A DNA stretch of 64,000 bases from Symbiodinium natans (taxonomy: Eukaryota > Sar > Dinophyceae > Suessiales > Symbiodiniaceae): NCBI GenBank assembly GCA_905221605.1, contig CAJNDS010000979.1:25001-89000 (forward strand), given 5' to 3'. Below the pieces are notes generated by a model. It was not told the DNA's origin. It did no database searches and was given only the letters and a program-made list of their open reading frames with translations. Numbering within the stretch: position 1 is the first letter of the stretch; each line of letters begins with the position of its first letter. Shown here one piece after another: positions 10,725 through 21,260 of this stretch. The position numbers and the translations under genes were made by a program.

Positions 10725-10783
10725 AATGGCGCAAGCTCTGCATGCAACCTGAGCCCAGGCTCCCATCACTGCGAGGCTAGAAG
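10725..10783 (+). CDS. Candidate internal exon
   Basis: CTGGGCCAG serves as acceptor and AAG|GTTTTAG as donor. One of the three frames stays open across the 59 nt (NGASSACNLSPGSHHCEAR). The flanks are C-rich on the left and G-rich on the right. Confidence 0.25.
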
Positions 10784-10914
10784 GTTTTAGGGTTAGGGTT
10801 TAGGGTTTAGGGCTTAGGGCTTAGGGCTTAGGGCTTAGGGCTTAGGGCTTAGGGCTTAGGGCTTAGGGCTTAGGGCTTAGGGCTTAGGGCTTAGGGCTTA
10901 GGGCTTAGGGCTTA
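10784..10914 (+). repeat. CTTAGGG-homogenised array
   Basis: After three TTTAGGG-type units, about 15 consecutive units are the variant CTTAGGG. Such a uniform variant run points to local copying rather than template-driven telomerase synthesis. Confidence 0.95.
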
Positions 10915-11421
10915 GGAAGGTTTGAGGTTTAAAGGGTTTAGGGGTTGTCGGGGCTTGGGGTCTCTTCGCGGTACCCGGTGTCCTTGCGGAAGAACTGCCG
11001 CTCCTGGCAATGTCTTCGTTATGGGGAGCCCCCGGGTTTAGGGTCTAGGGTTTAGAGTTTAGGGTTTAGGGTTTTGGGCTTAGGGTTTACGGTTTAGGGT
11101 TTAGGGTTTAGGGTTTTGGGTTTTGGGTTATGGGTTTTGGGTTTTGGGTGAGAAGCAGAGAAGGTTCGTGGCGAAACTCTCCGAGCGGTTGCCGGGTTGG
11201 AAGGTTAAGCCCTAAACCTCAACAGCCTATGCCGAGTCCAAGTAGCTCCCCCAAACCCTAAACCCTAAACCTTAAACCCTAAACCCTGAACCCATAATGG
11301 TACTGCCCACCTTGAGCAAGGATCTCAGTTGCACGCAAATCCGATCATCTTGACGTCGAGAACAGCACACAGACGACGATCCAGGGCCCCTGCCGCCTGA
11401 GTCTGCTGCGGACATCCTCTG

Positions 11422-11521
11422 GTTTAGGGTTTAGGGTTTAGGGTTTAGGGTTTAGGGTTTAGGGTTTAGGGTTTAGGGTTTAGGGTTTAGGGTTTAGGGT
11501 TTAGGGTTTAGGGTTTAGGGT
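11422..11521 (+). repeat. Perfect TTTAGGG array
   Basis: About 14 perfect heptamers. It directly abuts the open frame that reads leftwards from 11737. Confidence 0.97.
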
Positions 11522-11737
11522 AGCTCCAGCGCCAGCCCATGTAGCTGCTCCCCGTCCCTCTTGGCGGACGGAGGGTTTTGTCTCTGCAGCTTTTTGTCCC
11601 AGTGGATTTGCAGAGTCTCCGTCGGGCTCGCTGTCTTGCAAGGCGTACAGCAACTGCAGCTTGCAGTGCCGCACACGGGCACTATAGCTCTCGTCGGACT
11701 CGCCGGGGTCCTGCAAGCCCGGCTGTACAGCAGCCAT
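11504..11737 (-). CDS. Candidate 5-prime exon, unknown protein
   Basis: An ATG with a G at +4 opens a frame of about 78 codons, starting MAAVQPGLQDPGESDESYSA. It is rich in polar and charged residues and includes LQLLYALQDSEPDGDS. The frame ends inside the telomeric array, which supplies the last residues (NPKP) and the stop, so the true 3-prime end or splice site is unclear. The flanks are G-rich left and C-rich right, the reverse of most exon islands. Function unknown. Overlapping + frames are weaker. Confidence 0.35.
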
Positions 11738-12652
11738 GTCCGCCTGACGATGAAGGGGAAGTCCGAACCCTAAACTCTAAACCCTGAAAGGCGCTGTACT
11801 TGGACCCTTTGGGAAGATTGTGCTGGAATTGCCGTTGCCACAACTTGGGGCCTCCGGAATGTTTAGAGTTTAGGGACTAGGGTTTAGGCTTTGGGGTTTG
11901 GGGTTTGGGCTCTAGGGTGGGTATCATATCACAGGCCAGATGTTTCGGATGGCCTGTCAGGAACCCGAAAAGGCCATGGCTCTGTGTTTAGAATCAAGTT
12001 CTCTCTTCAACGAACAACAATGGGCAGTCGGAACCTTTGTGACCCTTCGATCATCCCTGCTACATACTCCGCTGGGGAACAAACTAAGCTTGAGATGCTT
12101 GCAGGGTTGTGGGGTATGCTTGGAGGTTTGCCTGCAAACCCCGGAGCCCTACAGATTCGCAAGACCGGTTTTCGGGCTGAGGGTTCAAAACAGACACCGA
12201 AATCCAGCGCCCTAAGCCCTGAACCCTACGCCCTAAACCCTAAACCCAAAACCGCCCAGATACCTGTAGACTCTGGGACTTCCTACTGCTCTGTCAAAGC
12301 GCAACCAATGGAGGTACCTAAACCCGAAACCCGCGGAGCGTAGCCAAAGGTAAGGTCGTACCCGTGGGTTTTGGGGTCCCTTTTTAAAGATCCCTCAGGG
12401 AATATAAGAACCATATTAGGAGCATGTTAAGGGGAACCTGCCGGGGTGCAACATTAGGGGTTCGAGTCTTCATCCCTGGAAGGTCTGGGCCTTTTCCTTG
12501 AACAGCTCGCCCCACAAACAACACCTGGCGAGCGACTAAAGATTTCGGCTTTAGGGCTTTGGGTGATGGCGTTGGGTTTGGTTTAGGGCTTTAAGTTTTT
12601 GGGTTCGGTCCCTAAACCCTAAACCCTAAACCCTAAACCCTAAACCCCTTCT
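11738..12652. other. Island with ambiguous open frames
   Basis: A low-repeat stretch at 11800-12240 is followed by degenerate repeat and a short C-rich array at 12612-12648. Two overlapping + frames (11891-12343 and 11940-12215) are open for 91-150 codons but cannot be told apart by composition. Sequence at 12371-12395 (GGGTCCCTTTTTAAAGATCC) recurs at 63890-63910. No gene is called. Confidence 0.4.
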
Positions 12653-12893
12653 TTATTTGAGGGGAGGGGCTATGGTCTTAGTGGCCTTCGCCGCCTTCTC
12701 CTTCAACTTCGCGGCCTTTGCCTTCTTCTGGGCTTTCTTCTTGGACTTGCCCTCCGCAATGACCCCCGTCACTTCCTCTGCATCGATGCGCTTGAGAACG
12801 TCCTTGATCTCGCCCTTCGCCCCGCGAAGGACCCACTCCTCCATGCCATCATCGACATCTCCACCGCCACCCCGATCAGCCTCCTGCGCCACA
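12653..12893 (-). CDS. Lysine/alanine-rich C-terminal exon
   Basis: On the minus strand GTGGCGCAG is a good acceptor, followed by 80 open codons ending in a natural TAA. The N-terminal part is acidic and glycine-rich (EADRGGGGDVDDGMEEWVLR). A linker with KDVLKRIDAEEVTG follows, then a basic tail (GKSKKKAQKKAKAAKLKEKA). Such tails are typical of nucleic-acid-binding or ribosome-associated proteins, but the family is not recognised. Just upstream (12914-12972), YWSFWEAYEEASAPFRYFLE is open in another frame with no clear intron between, so a frameshift or a non-GT donor is possible. AAATAAAG follows near the stop. Confidence 0.45.
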
Positions 12894-13087
12894 GCTTGCC
12901 TCCGATCATGGCCCTATTCTAGGAAGTAGCGAAAGGGCGCAGATGCCTCCTCATAGGCCTCCCAGAAACTCCAGTATCCCTAAACCCTAAACCCTAAACC
13001 CTAAACCCTAAACCCTAAACGACAAGAGTGATATGAGGGATGAACAACTTGTGCTTTGAAAGACGGAAATTCAGCAGTCTTCCTGAG

Positions 13088-13132
13088 ACTTGGTAGCCCC
13101 GGAACCCATATTAGAATAAAGGTACCCTGTCC
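13088..13132. mobile_element. Half of a family 3 element, truncated by G-rich repeat
   Basis: CTTGGTAGCCCCGGAACCCA matches the left terminus of the elements at 19618 and 41921. The copy stops near its expected centre, where CAGGGTTTTAGGGTG repeat begins. The right half is missing. Confidence 0.55.
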
Positions 13133-13953
13133 AGGGTTTTAGGGTGTAGGGCTTAGGGCTTAGGGTTTAAGGTTTCTGGTTTGGGGTTGAACCCTAAACC
13201 CTAAACCCTAAACCCGACTTCCGGAATCTATTTTAGGAATACTGGTGTTGTTGGGAGCATAGCCCACGATATCTACTAGCACAGGGGAGGGGCTTGCAGA
13301 TCCTAACAAAGCACTTTAGGGCTCAGGGTTTAGGGTTTAAGGTTAAGGTTAGGGTTCAGGGTTCAGGGTTGAGGGTTGAGGGTTGAGGGTTCAGGGTTTA
13401 CGGTTAAGGTTTGATTGTTTGGGGTTCAGGGCTTGGGCTTAAAACGATGTTCGTATTCCACCACAAACCTCAAAGCGACGGCAAAGCCGGAATTTGAGTT
13501 TTGACGTGCCGAGCCCCAGGGCCCAGGACCATCTTAAGGGATCATGTAACTTAGAGTCAACCTAAGCCTAAACCCTAAGCAGCACAGTACTTCCTAGGGA
13601 TTCCATGCAGCTTACCCACCCTCCTATGAAAACCCTGAAAGGTTGGGGTGTTGAGGGTTTAGGCACCGCGCCAATATGAGGTGGTTTGTAAGAGTTTTTA
13701 AGCGACGGCTTAGCGATTCTCCTCTCTCCGAGCCCTAAATCCAAAACCCCACACCCTACCTAAATCCTAAAGCCCAAGCCCCAAACCCTCAGCCCCAAAC
13801 CCCAAGCCCTAAGCCCCAAACCCTAAACCCCAAACCCTAAACCCTAAACCCCAAACCCCAAACCCTAAACCCCAAACCCTACACCCTAAGCCACCAACCC
13901 GAAAGCCCCGAACCCCAAAGCCCAAACCCCAACACCAACTCAGGGACTCACAT

Positions 13954-14146
13954 ACTTGGAGGTTCATGGTACTTATTTACCAAGTGTAACCGCACTTATA
14001 ACCCACCTATAAGTCCCTTAAGTGCCCCAATATGGCTATAAGTACAGTTGTAAGTACAGTTGTAAGTACAGTTACCCTAGACCCTAAACCCTAAACCCTA
14101 TAAGTACAGCTATACTTGGCAAATAAGTACCATGAACCTCCCAAGT
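13954..14146. mobile_element. Palindromic family 2 element with CCCTAAA centre
   Basis: A 193 bp element. The left end is ACTTGGAGGTTCATGGTACT and the right end AGTACCATGAACCTCCCAAG. The arms also share TAAGTACAG motifs. The middle (about 14073-14100) is CCCTAGACCCTAAACCCTAAACCC-type repeat. No coding capacity. Confidence 0.85.
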
Positions 14147-14466
14147 AGCGAGTGCTCGCCAGCGCGGCCTGTCAGACGGCTCGTCCATCGCCGTGAAGAC
14201 CTCAGGCTGCAATGGCTGTAGGAGGGTTTAGGGTTTAGGGCTTAGGGCTTAGGGTTTAGGGCTTAGGGCTTAGGGGTTAGGGTTCAGGGTTTAGGGTTTA
14301 GGGTTTATCCTAGTTTAGACTAGAAAGCGTTTAAGGTTTTAGGCTTGAGGGTGCAGGAAACCCTAAACACGAAGGAGGCTAGATTGAAGAGGTCACAGGG
14401 CTCCTAAATCTCAGACCTAAAGAAGTCGCGGAACATTTTTGGTACCCCCAGGAAGGGCTCGAGCCA

Positions 14467-14684
14467 GGGTTTAGGGTTTAGGGTTTAGGCTTAAGGGTTT
14501 AGGTTTCGGGTTTCGGGTTTAGGGTTTAGGGCTTAGGGTTTAGGGTTTAGGGTTTAGGGTTTAGGGTTTGTGGTTTGGGGTTTGGGGTTTGGGGTTTAGG
14601 GTTGAGGGTTTAGGGTTTAGGGTTTAGAGTTTAGGGTTTAGGGTTTAGGGTTTAGGGTTTAGGGTTTAGGGTTTAGGGTTTAGG
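14467..14684 (+). repeat. Long TTTAGGG array with GGGGTTT block
   Basis: About 218 bp of G-rich repeat with a small GGGGTTT block near 14578-14600. Confidence 0.95.
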
Positions 14685-14864
14685 ACTCAACAGGGCTATT
14701 TCATTACAGGGGAGCTGGGCTCTCTCTCTCTCTCTGAAAATGCTCATCTTGGCCCCAAGAAGCCATGAATGACTGCCGGATTGCCTTGAACCTGACCCTT
14801 ACTGCCGCTCTGCGATGCCTCAAGGGGCCTCAAATTGGCTCTGGCCAGTAACAACGTTGTAGTT

Positions 14865-14919
<55 letters not shown>
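14865..14919 (+). repeat. (GTA)n microsatellite
   Basis: About 18 trinucleotide units, GTA/TAG depending on register. It is unrelated to the telomere repeat. Confidence 0.97.
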
Positions 14920-15033
14920 AGGAGGTTCGGCACGGTCCCTCGGCCAGCCAAACCCGACGGAGTAGGACAGCAAGCTGTCAATACCCTAAACCCTAAACCC
15001 TAAACCCTAAACCCCAAACCCTAAACCCTAAAC

Positions 15034-15154
15034 CCTCTGACTTCGAGTCGCGGCTTCGGATTTGTGTCCACGGCGACGTTGGCAGTCCCGTCTTCTCCTG
15101 CACTGCCCCAACCAGAGCCGTCTTCTCAGCGGCGGCAAGCGCCTTCTTCTTCTT
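15034..15154 (-). CDS. Candidate exon, Lys/Ala-rich segment
   Basis: On the minus strand AACCCATGAG precedes AAGAAGAAGAAG. The 121 nt stay open to GAGG|GTTTAG. The peptide begins KKKKALAAAEKTALVGAVQE, looks like a charged helix and ends in RSRDSKSE. The flanks are C-rich left and G-rich right. No family is recognised. Confidence 0.38.
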
Positions 15155-15162
15155 CTCATGGG

Positions 15163-15430
15163 TTCAGGGTTCAGGGTTCAGGGTTCAGGGTTTAGGGTTT
15201 AGGGTTTAGGGTTTAGGGTTTAGGGTTTAGGGTTCAGGGTTTAGGGTTTAGGGTTTAGGGTCCCTAAACTCTAAACCCTGAACCCTAAACCGCAAAACCC
15301 TGCGCCCTAAACCCCGAACCCCTAAACCCTCAACCCTGCACTCTAAACCCTGAACCCTAAACCAAAACCATGCACCCTAAACTCTGAACCCCTAAACCCT
15401 GAAACCCTAACCCCTAAACCTTGCAGCCCT
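15163..15430. repeat. Head-to-head telomeric junction
   Basis: A G-rich array (TTCAGGG then TTTAGGG) runs to 15260 and switches directly, with one T between, to CCCTAAA-type repeat from 15262 on. This is the arrangement expected of an end-to-end telomere fusion. Confidence 0.9.
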
Positions 15431-16270
15431 ACACCCTTAACCCGAACTCCACCGTCACCCAAAAACCATTCTCAAAAGACTATTTACTCGACGAAAGAGT
15501 AGCCTAGGAATGAAATGGTTTGGGCTGAGGGCTTAGGGTTTACAAGACAGTGCCCTTCGTGATAAAACGGGCTTAGAAGTGAACCCTAACCCCTTTAAGG
15601 GTCTACTCCGAGTGCCAGCATGTAAACGGGCCCCCTCACAGGTAACTTGTATACCTGACACCAAATGCAACCGGCTGCAAGGGATCCCAAACTCTTCGAA
15701 CCCTAAACCCTAAACCCACAACCCTAAACCCTAAACCCTAAACCCTAAACCCTAAACCCTAAACCCTAAACCCTAAACCCCAGGGCCCGTCATTCTCGCA
15801 AATCGATTCCCTCCAATCCGATACTTCGGGGCCCGCACTTCCCCTCCAACATGGCTGATCTCATAGCCTCGGACGGATTCGGGACACCAAAATCCAAAAA
15901 CCCTAAGCCCTATACCCTAAAGCCCCTAAAGTTCGGGGGTCAGTGAGCAGGGGCCCTAAACCCCAAACCCTAAACCCTAAACTGCAAATCCCTAAACGTC
16001 CCTACAATTCCCTAAAAGTCCCTGAAAGTCCCTATAGTCCCGAAAGTCCCGAAAGTCCCTAAAAGTCCCTAAAGGTCCCTAAAGGTCCCTAAAGGTCCCT
16101 AAAGTCCTTAAAGCCCCTAAAGCCCCCAAAGAACCTAAACCAGTGAAGTCCCAAATTAAATGACCCTAAAGTCCCTAAAGTCCCTAAACCCACAGCCCAG
16201 CTCCTCTCTAAACCCTGAACCCGAAACCCTAAACCCTAAACCCGAAACCCTAAACCCTAAATCCTAACCC
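15431..16270. repeat. C-rich arrays and CCCTAAAGT-type variants
   Basis: An island spans 15440-15700. A CCCTAAA array fills 15700-15782, an island of about 110 bp 15785-15895. From 15989 to 16192 the unit drifts to CCCTAAAGT and CCCTAAAGGT. No gene is supported. Confidence 0.8.
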
Positions 16271-16276
16271 TGAACC

Positions 16277-16748
16277 CTAAACCCTAAAAACCCCAATAAG
16301 GTAGAGATCTGGGCTCAGGATTTCTTTGGGACCCAAGGCCTGGTCGGCTAAGGGTTTAAGCAGACAAGCGGGGATCATCCCAACACAGTGTTGCAGTAGA
16401 GCATATATCAACTTTCTTTTGTATCCAGGACTGCTGCTCGTTCCGCCCTGGCTTTCGCCAAGTTCGCCGCTCGGTTGTGAGGTCCCGAGGGGCTCGCTGC
16501 CTGGGCTGTGCGAAGTTGCGTTCCTCTGGGGTAGGTTCAGGGCACCACTTCTGCACGTTCCGAGATTCCTTCCTTTTTCCTCCCTCTCCATGAGCTCTAG
16601 GTGCGACTGACGCCACTGGCCGCCACTGGCGAGAGAGGCGCCCTGCTGCCGACGCTGCCGCCAGTTCTCTCGGCGGACAGCTCCACGGATAGCTCCCCGG
16701 GGAGGCCACACCGCTTCGGCTTCTGAGTATTGGCGGAAAAGCTTTCAA
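16277..16748 (-). CDS. Ambiguous open frames, possible gene fragment
   Basis: Two overlapping minus-strand frames (16277-16711 and 16356-16748) stay open for 130-144 codons in an island of about 470 bp. One contains EREEKGRNLGTCRSG and SPGYKRKLIYALLQHCVGM, the other SWIQKKVDICSTATLCWDD. Both end close to telomeric repeat. Composition does not decide between them. No family is recognised. Confidence 0.2.
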
Positions 16749-18154
16749 CTTAGGGTTTCGGGGTTTAGGGCTTAGGGCTTGAGGTTTAGGGTTTAGGTTT
16801 GAGAGTTTAGGGTTTAGGTTTAGGGTTTAGGGAGCTTCGGGGCTAACCCCAAAATCCTAAACCCTCGAGCCCCTAGCAGCCCAAAACCCTAAACCAGGGG
16901 CTAACCCCAAAATCCTGAAACCTCGAATCCCTAGAAGCCCAAAACCCCAAACCCCTAAACCCTGAACCCCTAAACCCGAAACCCTAAACCCTAAATCCTA
17001 GACCCTAGGAGCCCAAAACCCTGAACCTCGAAGCCCTAAACCCTCAACATCCCTCGGCTTTAGGGTTTGGGGTTTAGGGTTTAGGGTTTAGGGTTTAGGG
17101 TTTAGGGTTTAGGGTTTCGGGTTTCGGGTTTAGGGTTTAGCCCGAGACATGGCAGCTGAGACCGGCACGCTTCGGCTGCACCTCGGGGGGGTGAGGTGGG
17201 CGTCAGTGTACTGGATGAAGTTACGAGGTGACCCTAAACCCTAAACACTAAAACCTAAACCCTTAACGCTAAACCCTAAACCCTAAACTGTGTTTAGGGT
17301 TCAGGGCATAGGGTGGAGGATTTGTACTGACTGGGGTCAAGGATCTTAACCTAAGGGCTTTGAGTTCAAGGTTTTGGGTGCAGGAACTAAAGCTGAGGTT
17401 TAGACTTCAGTTAAGCGGGGTTCAGGCCTTCAGGGTCCAGGGTGCTACAAGAAGACGATGTATAGTAAGCCTTGCGCTTTCTCAAAGTCCTGGTAACTTG
17501 GGTGTAGGGTCTAGGGTTTAGGTATTGGGTTTAGGGCTTGGGGGTTATGAATTTTGTCAGCAAGCAAGGCACAAGACCTTGTCAAGGACGTAGGTCACAA
17601 GGAGCCAGAGGGTTGTTGTACTCCAAAATAAACCCTCAATCCTTGAACCCTAAAACCTAAGCTGTTAACCCTAAACCCTTGAACCCTCAACCCCAAGCCC
17701 TTGCCCCAAAACTCAGTGTAGCCAGCCTCTTTCGGGGGTTCGGGCTTGCAATGGGTCAGGGAGCCTCACCCCTCAACCCTCAACGCTCAAGCCTCAACCC
17801 TCAACCCTCAACCGACAACCCTAAGCCCCAAACCCCAAACCCCAAACCCTAAACCCTAAATCCTAAACCCAGTACCGAATTCAACACAATCCCTAGAGCC
17901 CCAACCCCAAAAGCCCTCGCCTTGGGTTTAGGGCTTGGGGTTTAGGGTTTAGGGTTTAGGGTTTAGGATCTAGGGTTTAGGGTTTCGGGTTTCGGGTTTA
18001 GGGGGGTTCGGGGTTAGGGTTTAGGGGGTGGAAGCTTCAGGAATTAGGGTTCAGGGAGATGTTTCCCTGCAGATGCTTAGGGTTGAGGGCTTAGCTGCAG
18101 AGGCTATGTTAGATGTGTGGGATGTTCGGGGTTCAGATGCTTAGGGTTTAGGGT
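16749..18154. repeat. Degenerate telomeric repeat, both orientations
   Basis: Short G-rich arrays (16760-16830, 17060-17140, 17925-18000) alternate with degenerate C-rich repeat (16845-17050, 17225-17290, 17630-17890). A direct C-to-G switch lies at 17289-17300 (CTAAACTGTGTTTAGGG). No gene seen. Confidence 0.85.
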
Positions 18155-18360
18155 TTAGGGTTTGCCGCCCTTTTTGCGGTTCTGGTTGTCGCCGGACCAA
18201 TGCTTCTCGATCTTGTTTGCGGCTCTCTCTGCTGCAGCACCGACCTGTCCGCCGGTTGTGACAGTGTCCTCCTTCCGCTGCATACTGTCGCTCCACCTAG
18301 CGTCCGGCATGTACGCGTTGTGCCACCCCTCAACATTGTTCCGGTGCGTGTCGCCGCCGG
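18155..18360 (-). CDS. Candidate long exon ending in a telomere-derived stop
   Basis: On the minus strand GTTCCCGAAG is an acceptor-like site. Then 67 codons stay open, including GWHNAYMPDARWSDSMQRKE, GAAAERAANKIEKHWSGDN and a basic end QNRKKGGKP. The stop is the TAA of the adjoining CCCTAA repeat. Mixed charged, aromatic and glycine residues look like real protein. An internal CAG|GTCGGT could be an earlier donor. The flanks are G-rich left and C-rich right. Family unknown. Confidence 0.42.
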
Positions 18361-18389
18361 CTTCGGGAACCCGAAACCCGAAACTTAAA

Positions 18390-18495
18390 ACCCTACACCC
18401 TAAACCCTAACCCCCAAACCCTAAACCCTAAACCCTAAACCCTAAACCCTTATATAAACCCTAAACCCTAAACCCTAAACCCTAAACCCTAAACC
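18390..18495 (-). repeat. CCCTAAA array interrupted by TATATA
   Basis: About 14 units with a TTATATAA insert near 18450. Confidence 0.95.
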
Positions 18496-18505
18496 TGCCC
18501 GAAAG

Positions 18506-18583
18506 GTGCCCGATGAAACGAAGGGCCGACTCCTGGGGGCCCAGGCAACCGTTTGGGACATGGCCGCGTGTGCCTCGCAAATG
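18506..18583 (+). CDS. Candidate internal exon, unknown protein
   Basis: GCCCGAAAG is the acceptor and ATG|GTTTAGGG the donor, where the donor is the first base pair of the telomeric array. The 78 nt give 26 open codons, reading VPDETKGRLLGAQATVWDMA and then ACASQM, phase 0 at both ends. C-rich repeat lies on the left and G-rich repeat on the right. This is one of the clearest examples of the pattern. Confidence 0.45.
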
Positions 18584-19100
18584 GTTTAGGGTTTAGGGTT
18601 TAGGATTTAGGGTTTAGCTTCCGGGATTGAAAGACTAGATGATTCTAGGGTTTGGGGGTTTTTGGGCTGCCGGCAAGTGGGGGCTGGGGAGGCCGCCACA
18701 TTCCTCTAGTTCTCAAAACCCTAAGCCCTAAGATGCCCTAAGCATACTTGGTTAACATTCACTGCAACTGTATCTATGCATTTGTCATGTTCAGCCTTTA
18801 TCTTCTTTCTTTCACTTTGAGCGTGGATGTTTGCCAGAGTAAAGCATCCTCTTATCGAGCCAAAGGTTCTCCACCTTGTCACATTTACAATGATGCTTTA
18901 TAAAGACCGGTGGCCTCTGTATCTGCTGCCCCTATACCTGAATACAGCCCCTAGAAACCCTAATAAGAACCCCGAAGACCATGCGCCAAAAAGGCAGAAA
19001 CCCTAATTAAGGAGACCACCAACCCATTTAATTCATGCTGGCCAGGGCTGTGGGCACATCTTGCGGAAACCTAGGTGCTTCTACTAGACATACCTAGAGA

Positions 19101-19215
19101 TTCAGGGTACTTGTAACCCCAAGTATAGCTGCACTGATAAGCCCCCTATGTCCTCTAAGAAGGTTTTGAGTAGACATATAGTTTGTAACTGGGGTCATAA
19201 GTACCCATGAACCAG
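19101..19215. mobile_element. Palindromic family 2 element without telomeric centre
   Basis: TTCAGGGTACTTGTAACCCC and GGGGTCATAAGTACCCATGAA are mirrored ends of the family 2 type. The interior keeps CAAGTATAGCTGCACTGATAA-like sequence. No telomeric insert is present, so it may show the unsplit form. Confidence 0.6.
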
Positions 19216-19617
19216 CAAGCACATGACACATTTTTATATACATATTTACGTACCTGTACTAACAACTGTGCGGGCGTAGCTACTGTCGGTAGTATAGGGG
19301 CCTGCTTGATTCGAACGAGCATTTTGGGTAGCTAAAATCTACTTACACATATATAGACCCTAAACGCATGAAAGAACCTTCGCGGAGGGTGATCTTGCTA
19401 ATTGGATCGGCTTCTGCATTAGCCTGCGTAGTCTCTGAAAACACAATTCCCAGATTCCAGAGTGTCCCAAAACTAGAAAGGGTATCCTTCAGTGCCCTGC
19501 AGTTTAGGGCTAAGAGTCTTAGGGTTTAGTGCTTAAGGGCGTGCAAAAGAGAACCTAACCCTTACAAAACCGGGTTGAAAGGCCCACTCTGGGCTAGAGA
19601 GCACAGTTCTCAAGGAC

Positions 19618-19724
19618 TTGGTAGCCCAGTAACCAAAGCACAATAAGGGCACCCTTTTTTGGGGTTGGTTATTTCATAAGGGAGCCCGTAACCAAAAGAA
19701 GGGCAAAGGGTACCACTGCGCTAC
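19618..19724. mobile_element. Palindromic family 3 element
   Basis: A 107 bp element starting TTGGTAGCCCAGTAACCAAA and ending GGGTACCACTGCGCTAC. The middle has a near-mirrored CACCCTTTTTT / AAAGAAGGGC pair around TTTCATAAGGG. A close relative is at 41921-42024. Confidence 0.8.
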
Positions 19725-21056
19725 GAAGAGGAGCTCTCAGCTCCTACCCCTTCCATATGCCTCGAACACTTGTTCCTGCTGGCTTGAGCTCGTTCGGGTT
19801 TAGGGTTGAGAGAGTTTAGGGTTTAGGGTTTAGGGTTTCGGGTTTAGGGTTTCGGGTCTAGGATCTGGGGTTTAGGCTAGGGCTGGGGGGTCTAGGGCTT
19901 AGCCGCTCAGCCCTCTCCCAGAAGATATCCTGCCTAAGGCAGCGTGGGGCCACGTGTCTCACAGAGCTCATGGAGCGCTTGCGAGATCGGCAAAACTCTA
20001 CTGCTAGACAGAGAAGCTGGGATGATAGCCTTGTCTTGGGTTGAGAAGTTCAGGGTTGAGGATGTAGACGTAAGGGGGGGGGGGGGTTAGGGGGGTTAGG
20101 GGTTTAGGGGGTTTAAGGGGGGTTTGGAGGCTACTGGCTTGGGGAGTGGAGTATTCCGAGCTCCGGTGAGGAATGCCTGCTGCTCTTCTTGCAAAAAAAA
20201 AAAAACTGTGCCTAAAACTGCAAGCCCGACAGGGAGATGCGGTCGGTTCTCCAGATGGCGGCGTCCCTTTTTAAGCGGAGGGGACGTTCCTGATACCATA
20301 CAACCCTGAAATTTCGGGGTGCCCCGTCATACTCAGCCACAGTTGAGGGAATCGACCACGTGGTTTGAAAATGTGAGGTGTGGGAAAACCCCGGGATACC
20401 CTGAACCCTTAAACCCTGGAACCCAAAGCCTAAACCCTAAACCCTAAAGCCCTTGAATACCAGAACTCCCTTGCCTGCCTCGAACGCTGCAAAACTCAAA
20501 TCGCCTAAAACCCCAAAAGCACTAAACCCCTCACCTCCATAACCCCAAATCCGCAAAAACCAAAGCCCGCCAAACCCCTGAGCCCTCAGAACCCTGAAAA
20601 GCCAACCCCCCAAACCTCAACCCTAACTCCTAAAGCCTAATGCTCAGGAACCGTGAAAGCCGAAGGGTTTAGGGTCTAGGGTTTAGGGCTTAGGGTTTAG
20701 GGTTTAGGAGACGCAACAAAGGCAGAGAGAGAGAGAGGGCGGGAGAGAACAAGTTTAAGGTTTAGGGAGGAGGAGAAGGAAACCAATCGGCAAAGAGAGT
20801 CTTGCAAAGATTCAACATTGCCTTGTTTGGTGGGGGTGCTCATTTTATAATGAAGAACCTTGTTTGGTGGGGTGCTCATTTCATAATAAAGAACCTGAAC
20901 CCCAAACCCCAAATCCTAAACTCTAAACGCTAAAGCCTAAATCCTAAACCCTCAACCCGAAACCCGACCCCGACCCGCCGTCCCCTACAGCCCAGATGTA
21001 ATGTAGTCCCCGATAAACGGGCCCCACGAAGAAACCCCCTACAATTGGAAACCCGT

Positions 21057-21260
21057 AGGGTTTAGGGTTTAGGGTTTAGGGTTTAGGGTTTAGGGTTTAC
21101 GGTTTAGGGTATAGGGCTTAGGATTTAGGGTCTAGGGTTTAGGGTTTAGGGTTTAGGGTTTAGGGTTTAGGGTTTAGGGTAATTAGGGTTTAGGGTTTAG
21201 GGTTTAGGGTTTAGGGTTTAGGGTTTAGGGTGCTGCACCCTCTAAACCCTAGGGCCCTAC
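21057..21260. repeat. G-rich array with palindromic switch to C-rich
   Basis: TTTAGGG units run to 21231, then TTTAGGGTGCTGCACCCTCT switches to CTAAACCC. The junction GGGTGCTGCACCC is itself a palindrome. Confidence 0.9.

Larger units (their letters stand above)
12894..15033. repeat. Telomeric arrays, palindromic elements and a TAG microsatellite
   Basis: C-rich repeat covers 12979-13020 and 13187-13215. A half family 3 element lies at 13088-13132, CCCCAAA/CCCTAAA mixed repeat at 13767-13895, a family 2 element at 13954-14146. G-rich arrays fill 14222-14305 and 14467-14684, a (TAG)n run 14865-14919. The islands at 13440-13730 and 14690-14860 show nothing I can name. Confidence 0.8.
18584..20700. 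other. Repeat-poor stretch with two palindromic elements
   Basis: Between 18640 and 19800 the telomeric signal is sparse and several AT-rich pieces appear (18740-18960, 19230-19380). A family 2 relative lies at 19101-19215 and a family 3 element at 19618-19724. G-rich repeat returns at 19798-19880. A poly-G run lies at 20071-20088. Short open frames on both strands at 20096-20309 span a poly-A/T run and are not convincing. C-rich degenerate repeat covers 20395-20660. Confidence 0.6.

Noticed and set aside
12449-12485. B-box-like GGTTCGAGTC, possible tRNA-derived SINE
   Set aside because: No A-box at suitable spacing, no tail and no second copy were seen.
19295-19330. tRNA T-arm-like stem-loop with a TTCGAA loop
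   Set aside because: No D-arm, anticodon arm or acceptor stem could be placed around it on either strand.
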